A DNA stretch of 64,000 nucleotides from Fodinibius sediminis (GTDB lineage: Bacteria; Bacteroidota; Rhodothermia; Balneolales; Balneolaceae): positions 407,494 through 471,493 of the forward strand of contig NZ_FXTH01000001.1 of assembly GCF_900182555.1 (NCBI RefSeq). Direction: 5' to 3'. A model generated the notes under the pieces. It saw only the letters and a list, made by a program, of their open reading frames with translations, had not been told where the DNA came from and did no database searches. This document shows, piece by piece, positions 54,607-62,880 of the stretch (within the stretch, counting starts at the first letter, position 1; each line of letters opens with the position of its first letter). A program made the translations under genes and the position numbers.

Positions 54607-55068
54607 CTATTCAGATTCGGCAACCAGTTTGGGCGGCTCCCCCTTTTTTCCCTGTAGAACATCGCGTGCTTTGTTCCAGGCTCGATTTATACGCCGTTGC
54701 TCTGCCGCGGCCCATAATTTTCGCATCGTTTCGCTTCCGCTTCTGGATATCTTTACTGGCCTGTACGCTTCATTGTTGGCGTCATATTCAAACCGGCCAT
54801 TAAACCACCTAAATGAGACCGTTCGATACGGGTCCTTTGGTTTCCTTAACTTACTCAAAGTCACACGCCTATCATCAGAAGGAAACAAGTAAAATAACCG
54901 AATACTATATTTAAATAATGGGATAGGATCGGGGATCCCTTCTTTATTAAAATAATGTTCCTTGTACTTTTCAAAACCTGGAGCTTGATGTTTAACCAAC
55001 ATCAGTAATGCCTTTCCAGCATTAACCGTAGTTATATCATCAATTGCCCATTCAACTTCACGATTCAT
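54607..55068 (-). CDS. Unrecognised 153-residue protein of the second mobilisation module
   Basis: No family recognised. It is a basic, aromatic-rich soluble protein ('FKYSIRLFYLFPSDDRRVTLSKLRKPKDPYRTVSFRWFNGRFEYD') with a basic C-terminal helix ('AAAEQRRINRAWNKARDVLQGKKG'). It lies 15 bp downstream of the RHH-type gene and probably shares its transcript with parA. Its left end abuts the IS1595 fragment. A role in partition or replication is only suggested by its neighbours. Confidence 0.55.
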   Translation of the reverse strand: MNREVEWAIDDITTVNAGKALLMLVKHQAPGFEKYKEHYFNKEGIPDPIPLFKYSIRLFYLFPSDDRRVTLSKLRKPKDPYRTVSFRWFNGRFEYDANNEAYRPVKISRSGSETMRKLWAAAEQRRINRAWNKARDVLQGKKGEPPKLVAESE

Positions 55069-55083
55069 AGTATGTACTCCTGT

Positions 55084-55398
55084 TTAATTTGATTGCTCAT
55101 GATACCTATTGGTTATTTCCGTTAGGCGTTCCTCGTTCATTTCTTCTAAGGCATAGCTAATGCAGTGTTCAATGAACTCCCGCTGGCTAATGCGCTTCCA
55201 CCAAGCCAGGGCTTTAATGGTCTCCACGTACTCCTGGTCCAGCCGGACCGAAAAAGGATGAAGCGTAGTTGATGCATTCTTTGTAGTAGATGTAGCACCA
55301 GTATTATTTGTATTGCATGTATTGGAGCCTGCTGTATCCTCACCAGATCCATCTGGTCCGGAAATCAGTTCCTCTATATTAAATTCATCATCGGCCAT
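55084..55398 (-). CDS. Ribbon-helix-helix-type protein, probable partition partner of ParA
   Basis: The 104-residue protein has a disordered Asn/Thr-rich N-terminus and then 'TLHPFSVRLDQEYVETIKALAWWKRISQREFIEHCISYALEEM', a ribbon-helix-helix-like pattern (strand 'FSVRL', two helices). Its start overlaps the parA stop by 11 bases, the position of the centromere-binding partner in small parA operons. It would bind the centromere and stimulate ParA. It appears intact although parA itself is interrupted. Confidence 0.62.
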   Translation of the reverse strand: MADDEFNIEELISGPDGSGEDTAGSNTCNTNNTGATSTTKNASTTLHPFSVRLDQEYVETIKALAWWKRISQREFIEHCISYALEEMNEERLTEITNRYHEQSN

Positions 55399-56158
55399 AA
55401 CGCTCCTCCACTTCTTTGGATAGGTTTAGGTAATCGATAGCTCCATGGGATTTAGGATCGTACTCAAAAATCGTTTGCCCCTGGGAAGTAGCATTGCTAA
55501 GCCGCGCATTGGTCCGGATGATCGTTTGGAATACTTTATCCGGAAATTTTTCTGTGATAGCTTTTCGGATGGCCTTATGCTGATTTTTGCGACCATCGTA
55601 ATTGGCCAGTAAATAACCGGACAAGTTCAGCTGGGGATTTATGCGCTCTTTAATCAAGTCCGCTTTTTCCGATATGCGCATGAGGCCCTCCAGGGCGAAA
55701 TACTCTGGCTTAATGACTACCAACATATCGGTGGCTGCCACCAAGGCATTCATCGTCAGAAATCCCAAATTGGGCGGGCAATCGATGATGATATACTCAT
55801 ATCTCTACCCGAGCTCGACCAGTCGCTCTGAAAGCAGAGTCTCTTTGACCGGCACGCCACTGAGTTTCTGCTCTGCGTAGGCCAGCGGCTCCCCGGCTGG
55901 AAGCACGTCCATCCCGGCGAAGCCGTCGCGGGCAATCAACACCTCCGAGATATCCAGCTCCGACTCATAATAGAGATTGTCCAGGGTCTTCCGCAGACGC
56001 TTGCGGTCAATTCCCAAATGCGAGGTCGCATTGGCCTGGGGGTCCGAGTCGATCAGGAGCACAGATTTCCCCAGCCGCTGCAAACCGGCCGCAAGGTTTA
56101 CGGCGGTCGTAGTCTTGGCTACCCCACCCTTTTGATTGGTAATGGCAATACACCTCAT
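55388..56158 (-). pseudogene. parA: ParA-family partition ATPase interrupted by an in-frame TAG
   Basis: From the ATG at 56158 the frame reads '[27 protein letters not shown]' (deviant Walker A) and '[16 protein letters not shown]', reaches '...ERLVELG', then TAG (55805-55807), and continues without a shift into 'RYEYIIIDCPPNLGFLTMNALVAATDMLVV' and the normal ParA C-terminus to 55388. The full length (256 codons) is right for ParA. The stop differs from AAG by one base, so this is a simple nonsense mutation of an otherwise intact gene. Without read-through the product lacks Walker B. A palindrome lies upstream of its start. Confidence 0.82.
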
Positions 56159-56190
56159 ATCAGTATTATTTGTATTAAAGGTATGGTGAT

Positions 56191-56214
56191 GCACTACAGT
56201 ATGACATGTAGTGC
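56191..56214. promoter_or_regulatory. Perfect palindrome upstream of parA: operator or centromere candidate
   Basis: GCACTACA-N8-TGTAGTGC, 33 bp upstream of the parA start. Par operons are commonly autoregulated through such repeats. One half (TGTAGTGCA) is retained upstream of the parA relic at 4.1 kb, which supports a functional role. Confidence 0.5.
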
Positions 56215-56220
56215 AAGTAA

Positions 56221-56598
56221 TTACGACCCCACAAATCGTAGGATGTAATTCCAATAGGAAGCACAAACTAATACCGCTGTAAATCCGCCTATAAAGGAAG
56301 CCAAAAGACAAGCCCCAAAGAATTTCCAACTCCGGCCCCGTTTAAACCGTTTGACCTCCTGCAGAGTTTTGTATTCAATGCTACTCAACTTACTTCCCAC
56401 CCTGTCGACTTTTCCATTGTAGATCTTCATTTGATTGATGGCATCTTTAATGACCCTGTGATTCTTGGACATAATCAGATTGGTCGTCGTCTTCCATTCA
56501 TCAAGCTGCTCCATGACATCCTGGACCATTTGCTGACGGAATTCTTCATGGTTTTGCTTTTTCTGTTCTCTAAGACGTTGCTTCATACTGTTAGCCAT
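56221..56598 (-). CDS. MobB-like small membrane protein of the mobilisation operon
   Basis: The 125-residue protein has a charged coiled-coil N-terminal part ('MKQRLREQKKQNHEEFRQQMVQDVMEQLDEW') and a C-terminal membrane segment ('FFGACLLASFIGGFTAVLVCASYW', about residues 93-116). It starts one base after the relaxase stop. Small single-pass proteins in this slot (MobB type) help couple the relaxosome to the transfer channel. Family identity is by position and build. Confidence 0.55.
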   Translation of the reverse strand: MANSMKQRLREQKKQNHEEFRQQMVQDVMEQLDEWKTTTNLIMSKNHRVIKDAINQMKIYNGKVDRVGSKLSSIEYKTLQEVKRFKRGRSWKFFGACLLASFIGGFTAVLVCASYWNYILRFVGS

Positions 56599-56599
56599 A

Positions 56600-57649
56600 T
56601 TAGTATCCTCTTCCTCTGGTTTGTTCGTGTTCGTTAATCTGATTGATAATTGTTTTTCCCATCATACTTACCGCTTTAAATGCCGGGTTTGATGGGCTGC
56701 TTATTGCTAGGAATGTCTTTAGGGTCTTATGGACCTTTCGGGCCGTACTTAATGCCTTTAGCGTTTTATGAAGTCTCTTCTTCATTCTGGCCGATTCTTG
56801 GCTATTACCCATACGGTATGCTCGCTCAAATTGGGCAAAGTCTCGTTGGATACCCGACAGGCCTACCTGGTGCTGCATTTCTTCTAAAGATCGGAACGTA
56901 CCAAATCGCTGCTCTAACCGGCCCATACTAAAGTCCCGATGCACCTTGGATAGGTTCGTATATTCATATCCGTCGGTTACCTTGCCACCCGCACCCCGGC
57001 TTCCCCGTTGGATGGTTAACCCTTTTTCCGCTAACCGCAGGTGCAGCTCTTCCCAGCTTTGAGCTTCCCGAAAATCCTGCTCAGCGTGCTCCCGGATGAG
57101 CATATACAACGGCATCTCTCCTCGCTTGACCTGGGTTGCTTCAAAGCGATTGAGACTTTGGCCATAATCGGGCTTCTGATGGCCCTCGAGCTGGCAGTGA
57201 TGTCCTGGGACCTCTTTCCAGCCATTGGCCCGCTCCAGGGCACGCAGGCTTTTCTCCAGCTTTTTATAATCCATTCTTCGGTTCCATGCCACGCCTTTCA
57301 CCGGATGCACCCGGTTGGCCATGACATGCAGATGCTTATAGTCATGATCGTTGTGAGCCACAATAAGGGCCTGGTGTTCTTGAAGTCCCAAATCTTCGAG
57401 GGTTTGAGTAGCCGCTGCCAACATCTCTTCGCGGCTGGGGTTATCAGACTCATCCCAGGAGATCGAGTAATGATAGATCGGTTGATCAGTCCGGCTCAGT
57501 TTTGCTACCTGCCGCATTTGAGTTTGCACGAATTCCCGGTCGGTACTGGCCAAGTTCTGCGCTTCCTTCCAGGCGACCCGATCCTCCTCGTTTTCAAGGT
57601 ACCTCAACGTGTTAGCGATGCTGGTGGAAGATCCTACTTTGGCAATCAT
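56600..57649 (-). CDS. mobA: Relaxase/mobilisation nuclease of the second module
   Basis: The 349-residue protein has the relaxase N-domain 'PIYHYSISWDESDNPSREEM' and the His cluster 'VAHNDHDYKHLHVMANRVHP' (His99, His102, His106, His108). Tyr17 in 'IANTLRYLEN' is a candidate nicking residue. The C-terminal region is short and basic. It is related in plan to the 698-residue relaxase at 4.2-6.3 kb but lacks its long helical tail and shares only the catalytic core. Its start overlaps mobC by four bases, as in the left module. Confidence 0.87.
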   Translation of the reverse strand: MIAKVGSSTSIANTLRYLENEEDRVAWKEAQNLASTDREFVQTQMRQVAKLSRTDQPIYHYSISWDESDNPSREEMLAAATQTLEDLGLQEHQALIVAHNDHDYKHLHVMANRVHPVKGVAWNRRMDYKKLEKSLRALERANGWKEVPGHHCQLEGHQKPDYGQSLNRFEATQVKRGEMPLYMLIREHAEQDFREAQSWEELHLRLAEKGLTIQRGSRGAGGKVTDGYEYTNLSKVHRDFSMGRLEQRFGTFRSLEEMQHQVGLSGIQRDFAQFERAYRMGNSQESARMKKRLHKTLKALSTARKVHKTLKTFLAISSPSNPAFKAVSMMGKTIINQINEHEQTRGRGY

Positions 57650-57975
57650 AACTGATTCAGAATGTTTATAATTTGTTGGTTAATGTTATCAAGCTGCTGC
57701 CGGGCCGGAAGCTGGCCTTGTTGATTGGCCACCTTGGCCAGTTGATTTACATTGACGCCAATCTTATTCGCCTGGTAGCGGAGCTTTCGGATCTCTACGG
57801 GATCCTCTTCAATTTCATATTCCAGCAAGACCGCGCGGGCAAAGGAGGAGAAGCTAATACCGATGGTATCAGCCATGTCCACCAGCTCCAGTTTTTCCTC
57901 TTTGGTCACATAGAGTTTCATCAGCTGGTCCAGCTTTTGATCCGGATCTTTGGTGCTGCTTCCGTTGTCTGTCAT
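57646..57975 (-). CDS. mobC: MobC-type mobilisation accessory protein of the second module
   Basis: The 109-residue protein has the MobC core 'FSSFARAVLLEYEIEEDPVEIRKLRYQANKIGVNVNQLAKVANQQGQ', with 'IGVNVNQLA' as the family hallmark. It binds oriT with the relaxase. It precedes mobA with a four-base overlap and lies about 60 bp from a large hairpin likely to be oriT. Confidence 0.84.
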   Translation of the reverse strand: MTDNGSSTKDPDQKLDQLMKLYVTKEEKLELVDMADTIGISFSSFARAVLLEYEIEEDPVEIRKLRYQANKIGVNVNQLAKVANQQGQLPARQQLDNINQQIINILNQL

Positions 57976-58033
57976 GATGACTATTGAGTGTTTAGGTTTT
58001 CATTTAGAGCATCGCAGATGCGAATAATCCCCT

Positions 58034-58073
58034 ACCTTTGGCCGATTCGCCTCGCGAATTTGGGCCCAAAGGT
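58034..58073. other. Candidate oriT hairpin of the second module
   Basis: The outer arms ACCTTTGG and CCCAAAGGT and the inner arms ATTCGC and GCGAAT (loop CTC) form a two-part hairpin directly upstream of mobC. A short inverted repeat, CATC-GCA-GATG, lies beside it. The 274-bp stretch from 57976 to 58249 has no other feature. Position and shape fit oriT; no nick site is identified. Confidence 0.5.
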
Positions 58074-58249
58074 ACTTGCTTGCCCCACTTTTCTCACCTC
58101 CTGTAGGCCTGCTAACTCCAATAGGTCCTATTCTGCCTTTCCTCGTACACGCCATGCTTACAATCGGGGCGCGGATCCAGGGAGGAGTTCCCCGGAGAGC
58201 TCCATGGATGCAAGCGGACGGATTGGATATATTGCCAAAGGAGGAAAGG

Positions 58250-58903
58250 CTACTCATACATACGCCACTTGGGTTGACTTTTCGAGTCTTCGGCATTGGG
58301 ATCTATTTCAAACCGTTTATCCGTTCCCTGTTGCTCGAGCTCACATTTCTTGCGGTAGGTAATAAGCTTATAAGGTCGACGATTCATATCATTTTTTATC
58401 GTCTGAGGATACTCAAAAAAGCTCTTGGGATTATCTCGTAAATGGGGGTAATCTTCCTTGTAGAACTTCGCTTGGCTCCGGTACTTGATAGCTTGTAAAA
58501 GGTCAGTAGTTGCAAAGTCTTCGATAGCCTTGGCAATAGCCTCCAATAGTTGTTGGTCAGAAACATCTACTACTACTTCAAATGTATCATTCCATGCCTG
58601 AATCACTTTTTCCATTTCTTTAGAAATGCCCACATTTGTTTCTTTAGTAGTAGTTCTTTTTTTGTTAATTCTTTTATTAGTACTATCAGTTTTAGTACTA
58701 TCTTTATTAGTATGGTTTGGGTTTTCCAATTTCGGGTTTTCCAATTTCGGGTTTCCCGACTTCGGGTTTTCCGATCTCGGTGATACATCATTCATAGTTG
58801 GGTTTTCAAAGACAAGGTATGTCCATCCTTTAAAGTGGCCTCGATCATTACGTCTTTTTTCTTTGTAGATGTAGTTCTTATGCTCTAATTCTTTTAGTCC
58901 AGC
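58250..58903 (-). pseudogene. Replication-initiator-like protein, N-terminus removed by the IS3-family element
   Basis: The remaining 217 codons start at the IS end with 'AGLKELEHKNYIYKEKRRNDRGHFKGWTYLVFENP', the second half of a winged helix seen in replication/HTH proteins (expected 'ALKELEEAGYIxRxRxRxxxGxFxGxxYxVFE'). A Thr/Lys/Asn-rich linker with short 'ENPK' repeats follows, then a C-terminal domain ('EKVIQAWNDTFEVVV', 'LLQAIKYRSQAKFYKEDYPHLRDNPKSFFEYP'), as in plasmid and phage replisome organisers. The first 50-60 residues are not found on the far side of the IS. Confidence 0.65.
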
Positions 58904-58961
58904 TGTAAGCTTCCCCGAAAGTTGACCGTTTGAAAGTAGATAAAATTCACTACTTTTAGCT

Positions 58962-59228
58962 ATGAAAAAATCACGATTCAGCGAATCCCAAATCATCTCT
59001 ATCCTCAACAAACAGGAGCAGGGACTGAAAGTCCGAGATATTTGTCGCGAGCACGGTATCAGCGACGCCACCTTCTACAACTGGAAAGCCAAATATGGCG
59101 GACTTAGTGTGAGCGAGTTGGCCCGAATCAAGGAGCTTGAAGCCGAAAATTCCAGACTGAAGCGCATGTACGCGGACCTGAGCTTGGTCCATCATGCGCT
59201 CAAAGATGCCGTAGAAAAAAAGCTGTAA
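58962..59228 (+). CDS. IS3-family transposase OrfA
   Basis: The 88-residue protein has the OrfA helix-turn-helix 'FSESQIISILNKQEQGLKVRDICREHGISDATFYNWKAKYGG' followed by the leucine-zipper-like 'LARIKELEAENSRLKRMYADLSL'. An A-run, A AAA AAG at 59216-59222, near its end is a standard -1 slippery site that would fuse OrfA to the OrfB frame. It binds the IS ends and regulates transposition. Confidence 0.9.
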   Translation: MKKSRFSESQIISILNKQEQGLKVRDICREHGISDATFYNWKAKYGGLSVSELARIKELEAENSRLKRMYADLSLVHHALKDAVEKKL

Positions 59229-59248
59229 GCTCTGGCCGCAAGCGGGAA

Positions 59249-60034
59249 ATGGTCACTTATATGCATCAGCAGCATAAGGTGAGCATCCGTCAGAGCTGCA
59301 AAGCCGTTGGTATTCCCCGCAGCACGTATAGTTACAAGAAAAAACCGAAGGATGATCAGCCGATTATCGACGGGTTGCTCAAACTAACCGAAACCCACCC
59401 GGCCATTGGTTTCTGGCAATGTCATCACCGCCTGCGGGCGATGGGCCGCCCCTGGAACCATAAGCGCGTGTATCGGGTCTATACAGCTTTACGGCTAAAT
59501 ATTCGGCGCCGAGCCAAGAAGCGGTTGCCAGCTCGTGCCAAACAGCAGCTGTTCCAGCCCGAAGGATCCAATGAGGTGTGGAGCCTTGATTTTATGCATG
59601 ACAGCCTCTGGGATGGACGCACGTTTCGCATGTTGAATGTGATCGATGACTACAACCGGCAAGTGCTTTGAATCGAAACGGATACCTCGCTGCCGGCCCC
59701 ACGGGTGATACGGGCGGGGGAAAACCTGAAAGAATCCCGTGGGCTCCCGGAGATGATTCGGGTAGATAACGGCCCGGAGTTTATCTCCCGCAAACTAGAC
59801 CTTTGGTGCAAAGACAATAATCTTACCTTGGCCTTTATACAGCCAGGCAAACCAACGCAAAATGCCTACATCGAACGGCTTAATGGCAGTATTCGCTCGG
59901 AGCTGCTCAACGCTTATATATTCAAAACCCTGAGCGAAGTGCGAGAGAAAACCCAGCAATGGAAATATGATTATAACCACAATCGACCCCACAAATCGCT
60001 GGGGTACAAAACACCGGTAGAACTACTACCTTAA
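59249..60034 (+). pseudogene. IS3-family transposase OrfB (DDE integrase) with an in-frame TGA
   Basis: The frame carries the rve-type integrase with all three catalytic positions: 'WSLDFMHD', 'IRVDNGPEF' and 'NAYIERLNGSIRSELLN'. It breaks at TGA (59669-59671) after 'DDYNRQVL' and continues unshifted with 'IETDTSLPAPRVIRAG'. The stop separates the first Asp from the second Asp and Glu, so the enzyme is inactive unless read through. Everything else looks normal. Confidence 0.85.
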
Positions 60035-60081
60035 CTGAAATCCTCTACTTTTGAATGGTCCGAAAAATGGGGAAGCTTACA

Positions 60082-60242
60082 GTATTTACAAAATCAACTC
60101 GGCCATCGTGATAATCGATCTCTACGACTTGGCGGGCATGGGTTTGGTTGTACCGGCGGGCGTAGGCAATAGCTTCGTTGCTGGAGGAGGGCTCAAGGAT
60201 TTCAAATAGCGTCTGTCCGTGAATGTCTTTGAAGGTCGTCAT
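60082..60242 (-). CDS. Truncated unknown protein cut by the IS
   Basis: From the ATG at 60242 the frame reads 'MTTFKDIHGQTLFEILEPSSSNEAIAYARRYNQTHARQVVEI' and runs into the IS right end after about 54 codons. The domain is not recognised; it looks like a small soluble alpha/beta protein. It does not resemble the missing N-terminus of the rep-like gene on the other side, so host DNA between the two has probably been lost. A hairpin with a T run lies about 90 bp upstream. Confidence 0.45.
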
Positions 60243-60675
60243 TATCACTGCAGTTAATTTCGGTTCAACCGTAGTGTGCAATGAATACCTGCTTATAGCA
60301 AGTTTTGGTGCCTTTTCCTCATAAAAAAAGGCCACCCAGTATCAGCCAAGTGACCCTAAATAAATGATCCTTTCATTGTGACTGAAATCATAGTGTTTTA
60401 AGAAGAAGCATAATGCCAATGACACTAAAAACTAACAGAACATTGAAATTCTCTATCAATAATAAGCAATCTACAACAGTTTTTCTTTCAATCCTAGCTT
60501 TTTTTACGCAATTACAAAAAACAATCATGAAATCTTGGAACTTCTTGTAGTAAATACCATTAGAGATGTCGGGTATATGTTAAATAATTGTATGGCATAA
60601 TTTATAATATCGCTTTTTCGTTATAGGGAAAGCACAAAAAATAGAACATCAGATGCTGGTCATCGGAGTGCAATA
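60243..60675. other. Non-coding stretch with one terminator-like hairpin
   Basis: On the minus strand, GGTCAC...GTGGCC followed by a run of T (about 60328-60352) could stop leftward transcription. The rest is AT-rich and shows no gene. Confidence 0.4.
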
Positions 60676-60927
60676 ATGGATAAACGACTAAAAGAATACT
60701 ACAAAACAAAAAAATACCGCGGCTTCTATAAAGTCGGGGAACATAGGCATAGGTGGACAGGTACCACCCACCTTACATTCTCTGATGGATCAAAACAAGT
60801 CCATGCAGTGGGACTATTCAGAGAAGGTGCTTTAGAAAAGGCCTTTAATAAAATTGACAAATTCCACAATACTCAGAATGGAGACAAGAGTACTCTGAAA
60901 GGAGATAAGAATTTTATTCTTGCTTAA
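60676..60927 (+). CDS. Small basic hypothetical protein
   Basis: The 83-residue protein is basic and aromatic ('MDKRLKEYYKTKKYRGFYKVGEHRHRWTGTTHLTFSDGSKQVHAVGLFREGALEKAFNKID'). Its centre reads like a compact beta/alpha fold, but no family is recognised. A GGTCATCGGAG sequence about 15 bp upstream could serve as a ribosome-binding region. Confidence 0.45.
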   Translation: MDKRLKEYYKTKKYRGFYKVGEHRHRWTGTTHLTFSDGSKQVHAVGLFREGALEKAFNKIDKFHNTQNGDKSTLKGDKNFILA

Positions 60928-61065
60928 AAGGGAGGGTAAAATATGACTACATTCATTCTGTAAAGTATTCCCCTACAAATTTTTGCAAGAAACTATTACA
61001 CTACCCCCACACTTTCTTTTTAACATTAAACACTTCATCACTGAAAAAAATAGTGGTCATTAGAG

Positions 61066-61099
61066 AGCCCCTACACTTTTCAAGATGCAGGGGCTTATT
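61066..61099 (+). terminator. Terminator-like hairpin
   Basis: AGCCCCT (61066-61072) pairs with AGGGGCT (61089-61095), followed by TATT. It is placed after the small gene at 60.7-60.9 kb. The T run is short, so strength is uncertain. Confidence 0.5.
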
Positions 61100-61184
61100 C
61101 ATCAAGAGAGACGCTTTAAGAGAGAGACGTCTTAAATAAGGTGGTACAAATTTGGTAAATTATTCTATACTTTAAAAGTATTTT

Positions 61185-61385
61185 TTACACTTTTTCGGAA
61201 AAATTCCTCCCCAGCTCCCATCTATCTACATTGTCGTCAATTTCTACTTCAATTGGCATCCACTTAGATATACCCCTTAAAAGCCCTTCCATCTGTTTGT
61301 GATATTTGGCACTCACATAAATTGTGGGATACCTTTTATTATTTAGGCGGTATTCCTCAATTGCTTTCATCAATTCTCTGTCCAA
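61185..61385 (-). CDS. Small hypothetical protein
   Basis: A 66-residue acidic-basic protein ('MDRELMKAIEEYRLNNKRYPTIYVSAKYHKQMEGLLRGI', ending 'VEIDDNVDRWELGRNF'). Composition and periodicity look protein-like (alternating strand and helix), but no family is recognised. Confidence 0.4.
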   Translation of the reverse strand: MDRELMKAIEEYRLNNKRYPTIYVSAKYHKQMEGLLRGISKWMPIEVEIDDNVDRWELGRNFSEKV

Positions 61386-61830
61386 ACAATCCCCTATTAT
61401 TTATATGCGAAACTAAAGACTTGCTATATACGAATAATGATACTCCTTTGGAGGAATTTTCTTGCAGAATATTTTTATCCTATCCCCCTGGAAGAAACAG
61501 TTGATGGTTCTGGGTAGCATCACAGAGGGCCTCCCCGTCATTGGTAACCACCTACCCTAAAAGAAGCTTTTTAATCCGCGCCTGGTTAGAATAACTATTT
61601 ATCTCCCAAGTGAATTAATCAATCATCCACATTTAAATCTTTCTGAAGAATCAGTATTCCTTAAAAAAATAGCTTCCAATCAAATATCTTGTCTGCTTCT
61701 CATTTATTAGTTAACCTTTCATTTTTAAAAAATTCCAACACGTTGGTGCCAGCTGCTTATGTGATAGGTCGTTAGGCATTTGAATAAGTGCTACATCAGT
61801 TAGTAATGACCATTATTATATCATAGAATT
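61386..61830. other. Non-coding stretch before the ferric-reductase-like gene
   Basis: About 445 bp with no gene I can support and no clear repeat. It contains the upstream region of the membrane protein at 61831. Confidence 0.3.
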
Positions 61831-62490
61831 ATGGTAAAACCGCGAAAAACTCAACGTTTAAAAACCAGACTCTGGAAACACCATCTGGCCTTGGGTATCG
61901 GCAGTTTATTGGCCGTTTACCTGGTGAACAGCATGATCCAAAGCGATTATGCTATGTACCGCTGGAGTATGGCCTCCGGTTATGTCGGACTTGCCCTTTT
62001 GGTCATAACATTGATTCTTGGCCCTGCTAAATTGTTATCCGGTAAAAGATATCCGAGATCCAATGACCTCCGTCGTGATTTCGGTATCTGGAGCGCTATT
62101 ATTGGCCTGATTCATGTGGTCGTGGGCATTCAGGTGCATATGGGAAATCCCTGGCTCTATTTTTTCCTCAAGGATCCGTTCCCCCAGCAACTCGTGCTCC
62201 GGGGAGATCTATTTGGATTTGCCAATTATACCGGGCTCGTGGCAGCACTGATACTGTTGTTTTTGTTATTACTCTCCAATGATCTATCCATGAAAAAACT
62301 GGGAGGCAAACGATGGAAAAACCTGCAACGGTGGAGTTATGGTATTTTCTTATTCGTAATAGCTCACAGCATTGCTTACCAGGTTATTGAAGAACGAAAA
62401 ATGCTGTATCTCATAATCTTTTCCCTCCTGGCACTTATAACAGTTACTTTACAGTTAGTCGGTTTTTTCAAGTGGCGAAGTACGAATTAA
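61831..62490 (+). CDS. Ferric-reductase-like six-helix membrane protein (MsrQ/DUF-type)
   Basis: The 219-residue protein has about six membrane helices ('HHLALGIGSLLAVYLV', 'GYVGLALLVITLILGPAKLL', 'FGIWSAIIGLIHVVVGIQVH', 'NYTGLVAALILLFLLLL', 'WSYGIFLFVIAHSIAYQVI', 'YLIIFSLLALITVTLQLV'). His in 'GLIHVVVGIQVH' and 'VIAHSIAYQV' could ligate haem, as in ferric reductase-like transmembrane domains. Members pass electrons across the inner membrane. No catalytic partner (MsrP) is adjacent. Confidence 0.7.
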   Translation: MVKPRKTQRLKTRLWKHHLALGIGSLLAVYLVNSMIQSDYAMYRWSMASGYVGLALLVITLILGPAKLLSGKRYPRSNDLRRDFGIWSAIIGLIHVVVGIQVHMGNPWLYFFLKDPFPQQLVLRGDLFGFANYTGLVAALILLFLLLLSNDLSMKKLGGKRWKNLQRWSYGIFLFVIAHSIAYQVIEERKMLYLIIFSLLALITVTLQLVGFFKWRSTN

Positions 62491-62545
62491 AACTACCGTT
62501 AAAGCAAAAATAGAATTTAATACCTGTTTTTCGGTATTGAATTGT

Positions 62546-62581
62546 CAGCTTCCCCATTTTGGGACCATTCAAAAGTAGTTG
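62546..62581. mobile_element. Solo IS3-type terminal repeat
   Basis: This stretch matches the right end of the IS at 58.9-60.1 kb almost base for base: CAGCTTCCCC, then GGACCATTCAAAAGTAG at near-identical spacing. No transposase frame accompanies it. The DNA that follows to about 62880 has no gene, so this is an end left by an excised or decayed relative. Confidence 0.65.
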
Positions 62582-62880
62582 TTTTCACCTGCGAAGGCCC
62601 TGTAGTAATATTCGCGACAATGATATCACAGAAAGTTCTATTTGGGAAGAAACGGTCATTCAGTACTATAAAAGTGGATAGAAAAAGGCAGTGCTGAATA
62701 CATGAAAGAATGTGAAAACACAATATCTACATGAGGCTATCATACCAAAGAGATACAGGATTAGCTCGCAGAATTCCCGCGAATCGGTGTCAGCCCCGAT
62801 ATGAACTTTACTCAACCTGTTTTTGAATTATATATCGATACGAAGAACCCTAAAAAAATTTAACGGCAACCAATCATATT

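Larger units (their letters stand above)
58904..60081 (+). mobile_element. IS3-family insertion sequence
   Basis: The ends TGTAAGCTTCCCC (58904) and GGGGAAGCTTACA (ending 60081) are perfect inverted repeats; a second conserved block, GACC-N-TT-N2-AAAGTAGA, lies just inside each. Within lie overlapping orfA and orfB in the -1 relation typical of IS3. The bases outside the ends (AGC on the left, GTA on the right) do not form the expected 3-4 bp target duplication. OrfB carries a nonsense codon. Confidence 0.88.

Noticed and set aside
55805..56329. A 174-residue protein starting at 56329
   Set aside because: The first 57 codons are non-coding leader containing the par palindrome; ParA starts at 56158 and its frame continues past the TAG.
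60045..60335. A 96-residue protein starting at 60335
   Set aside because: Its first 31 codons begin inside a terminator-like hairpin and its last codons are IS sequence; only 60082-60242 is plausible host coding DNA.
62700..62880. Short peptides between the solo IS end and the CsbD cluster
   Set aside because: The frames are under 35 codons with stops, no recognisable family and no clear ribosome-binding site.
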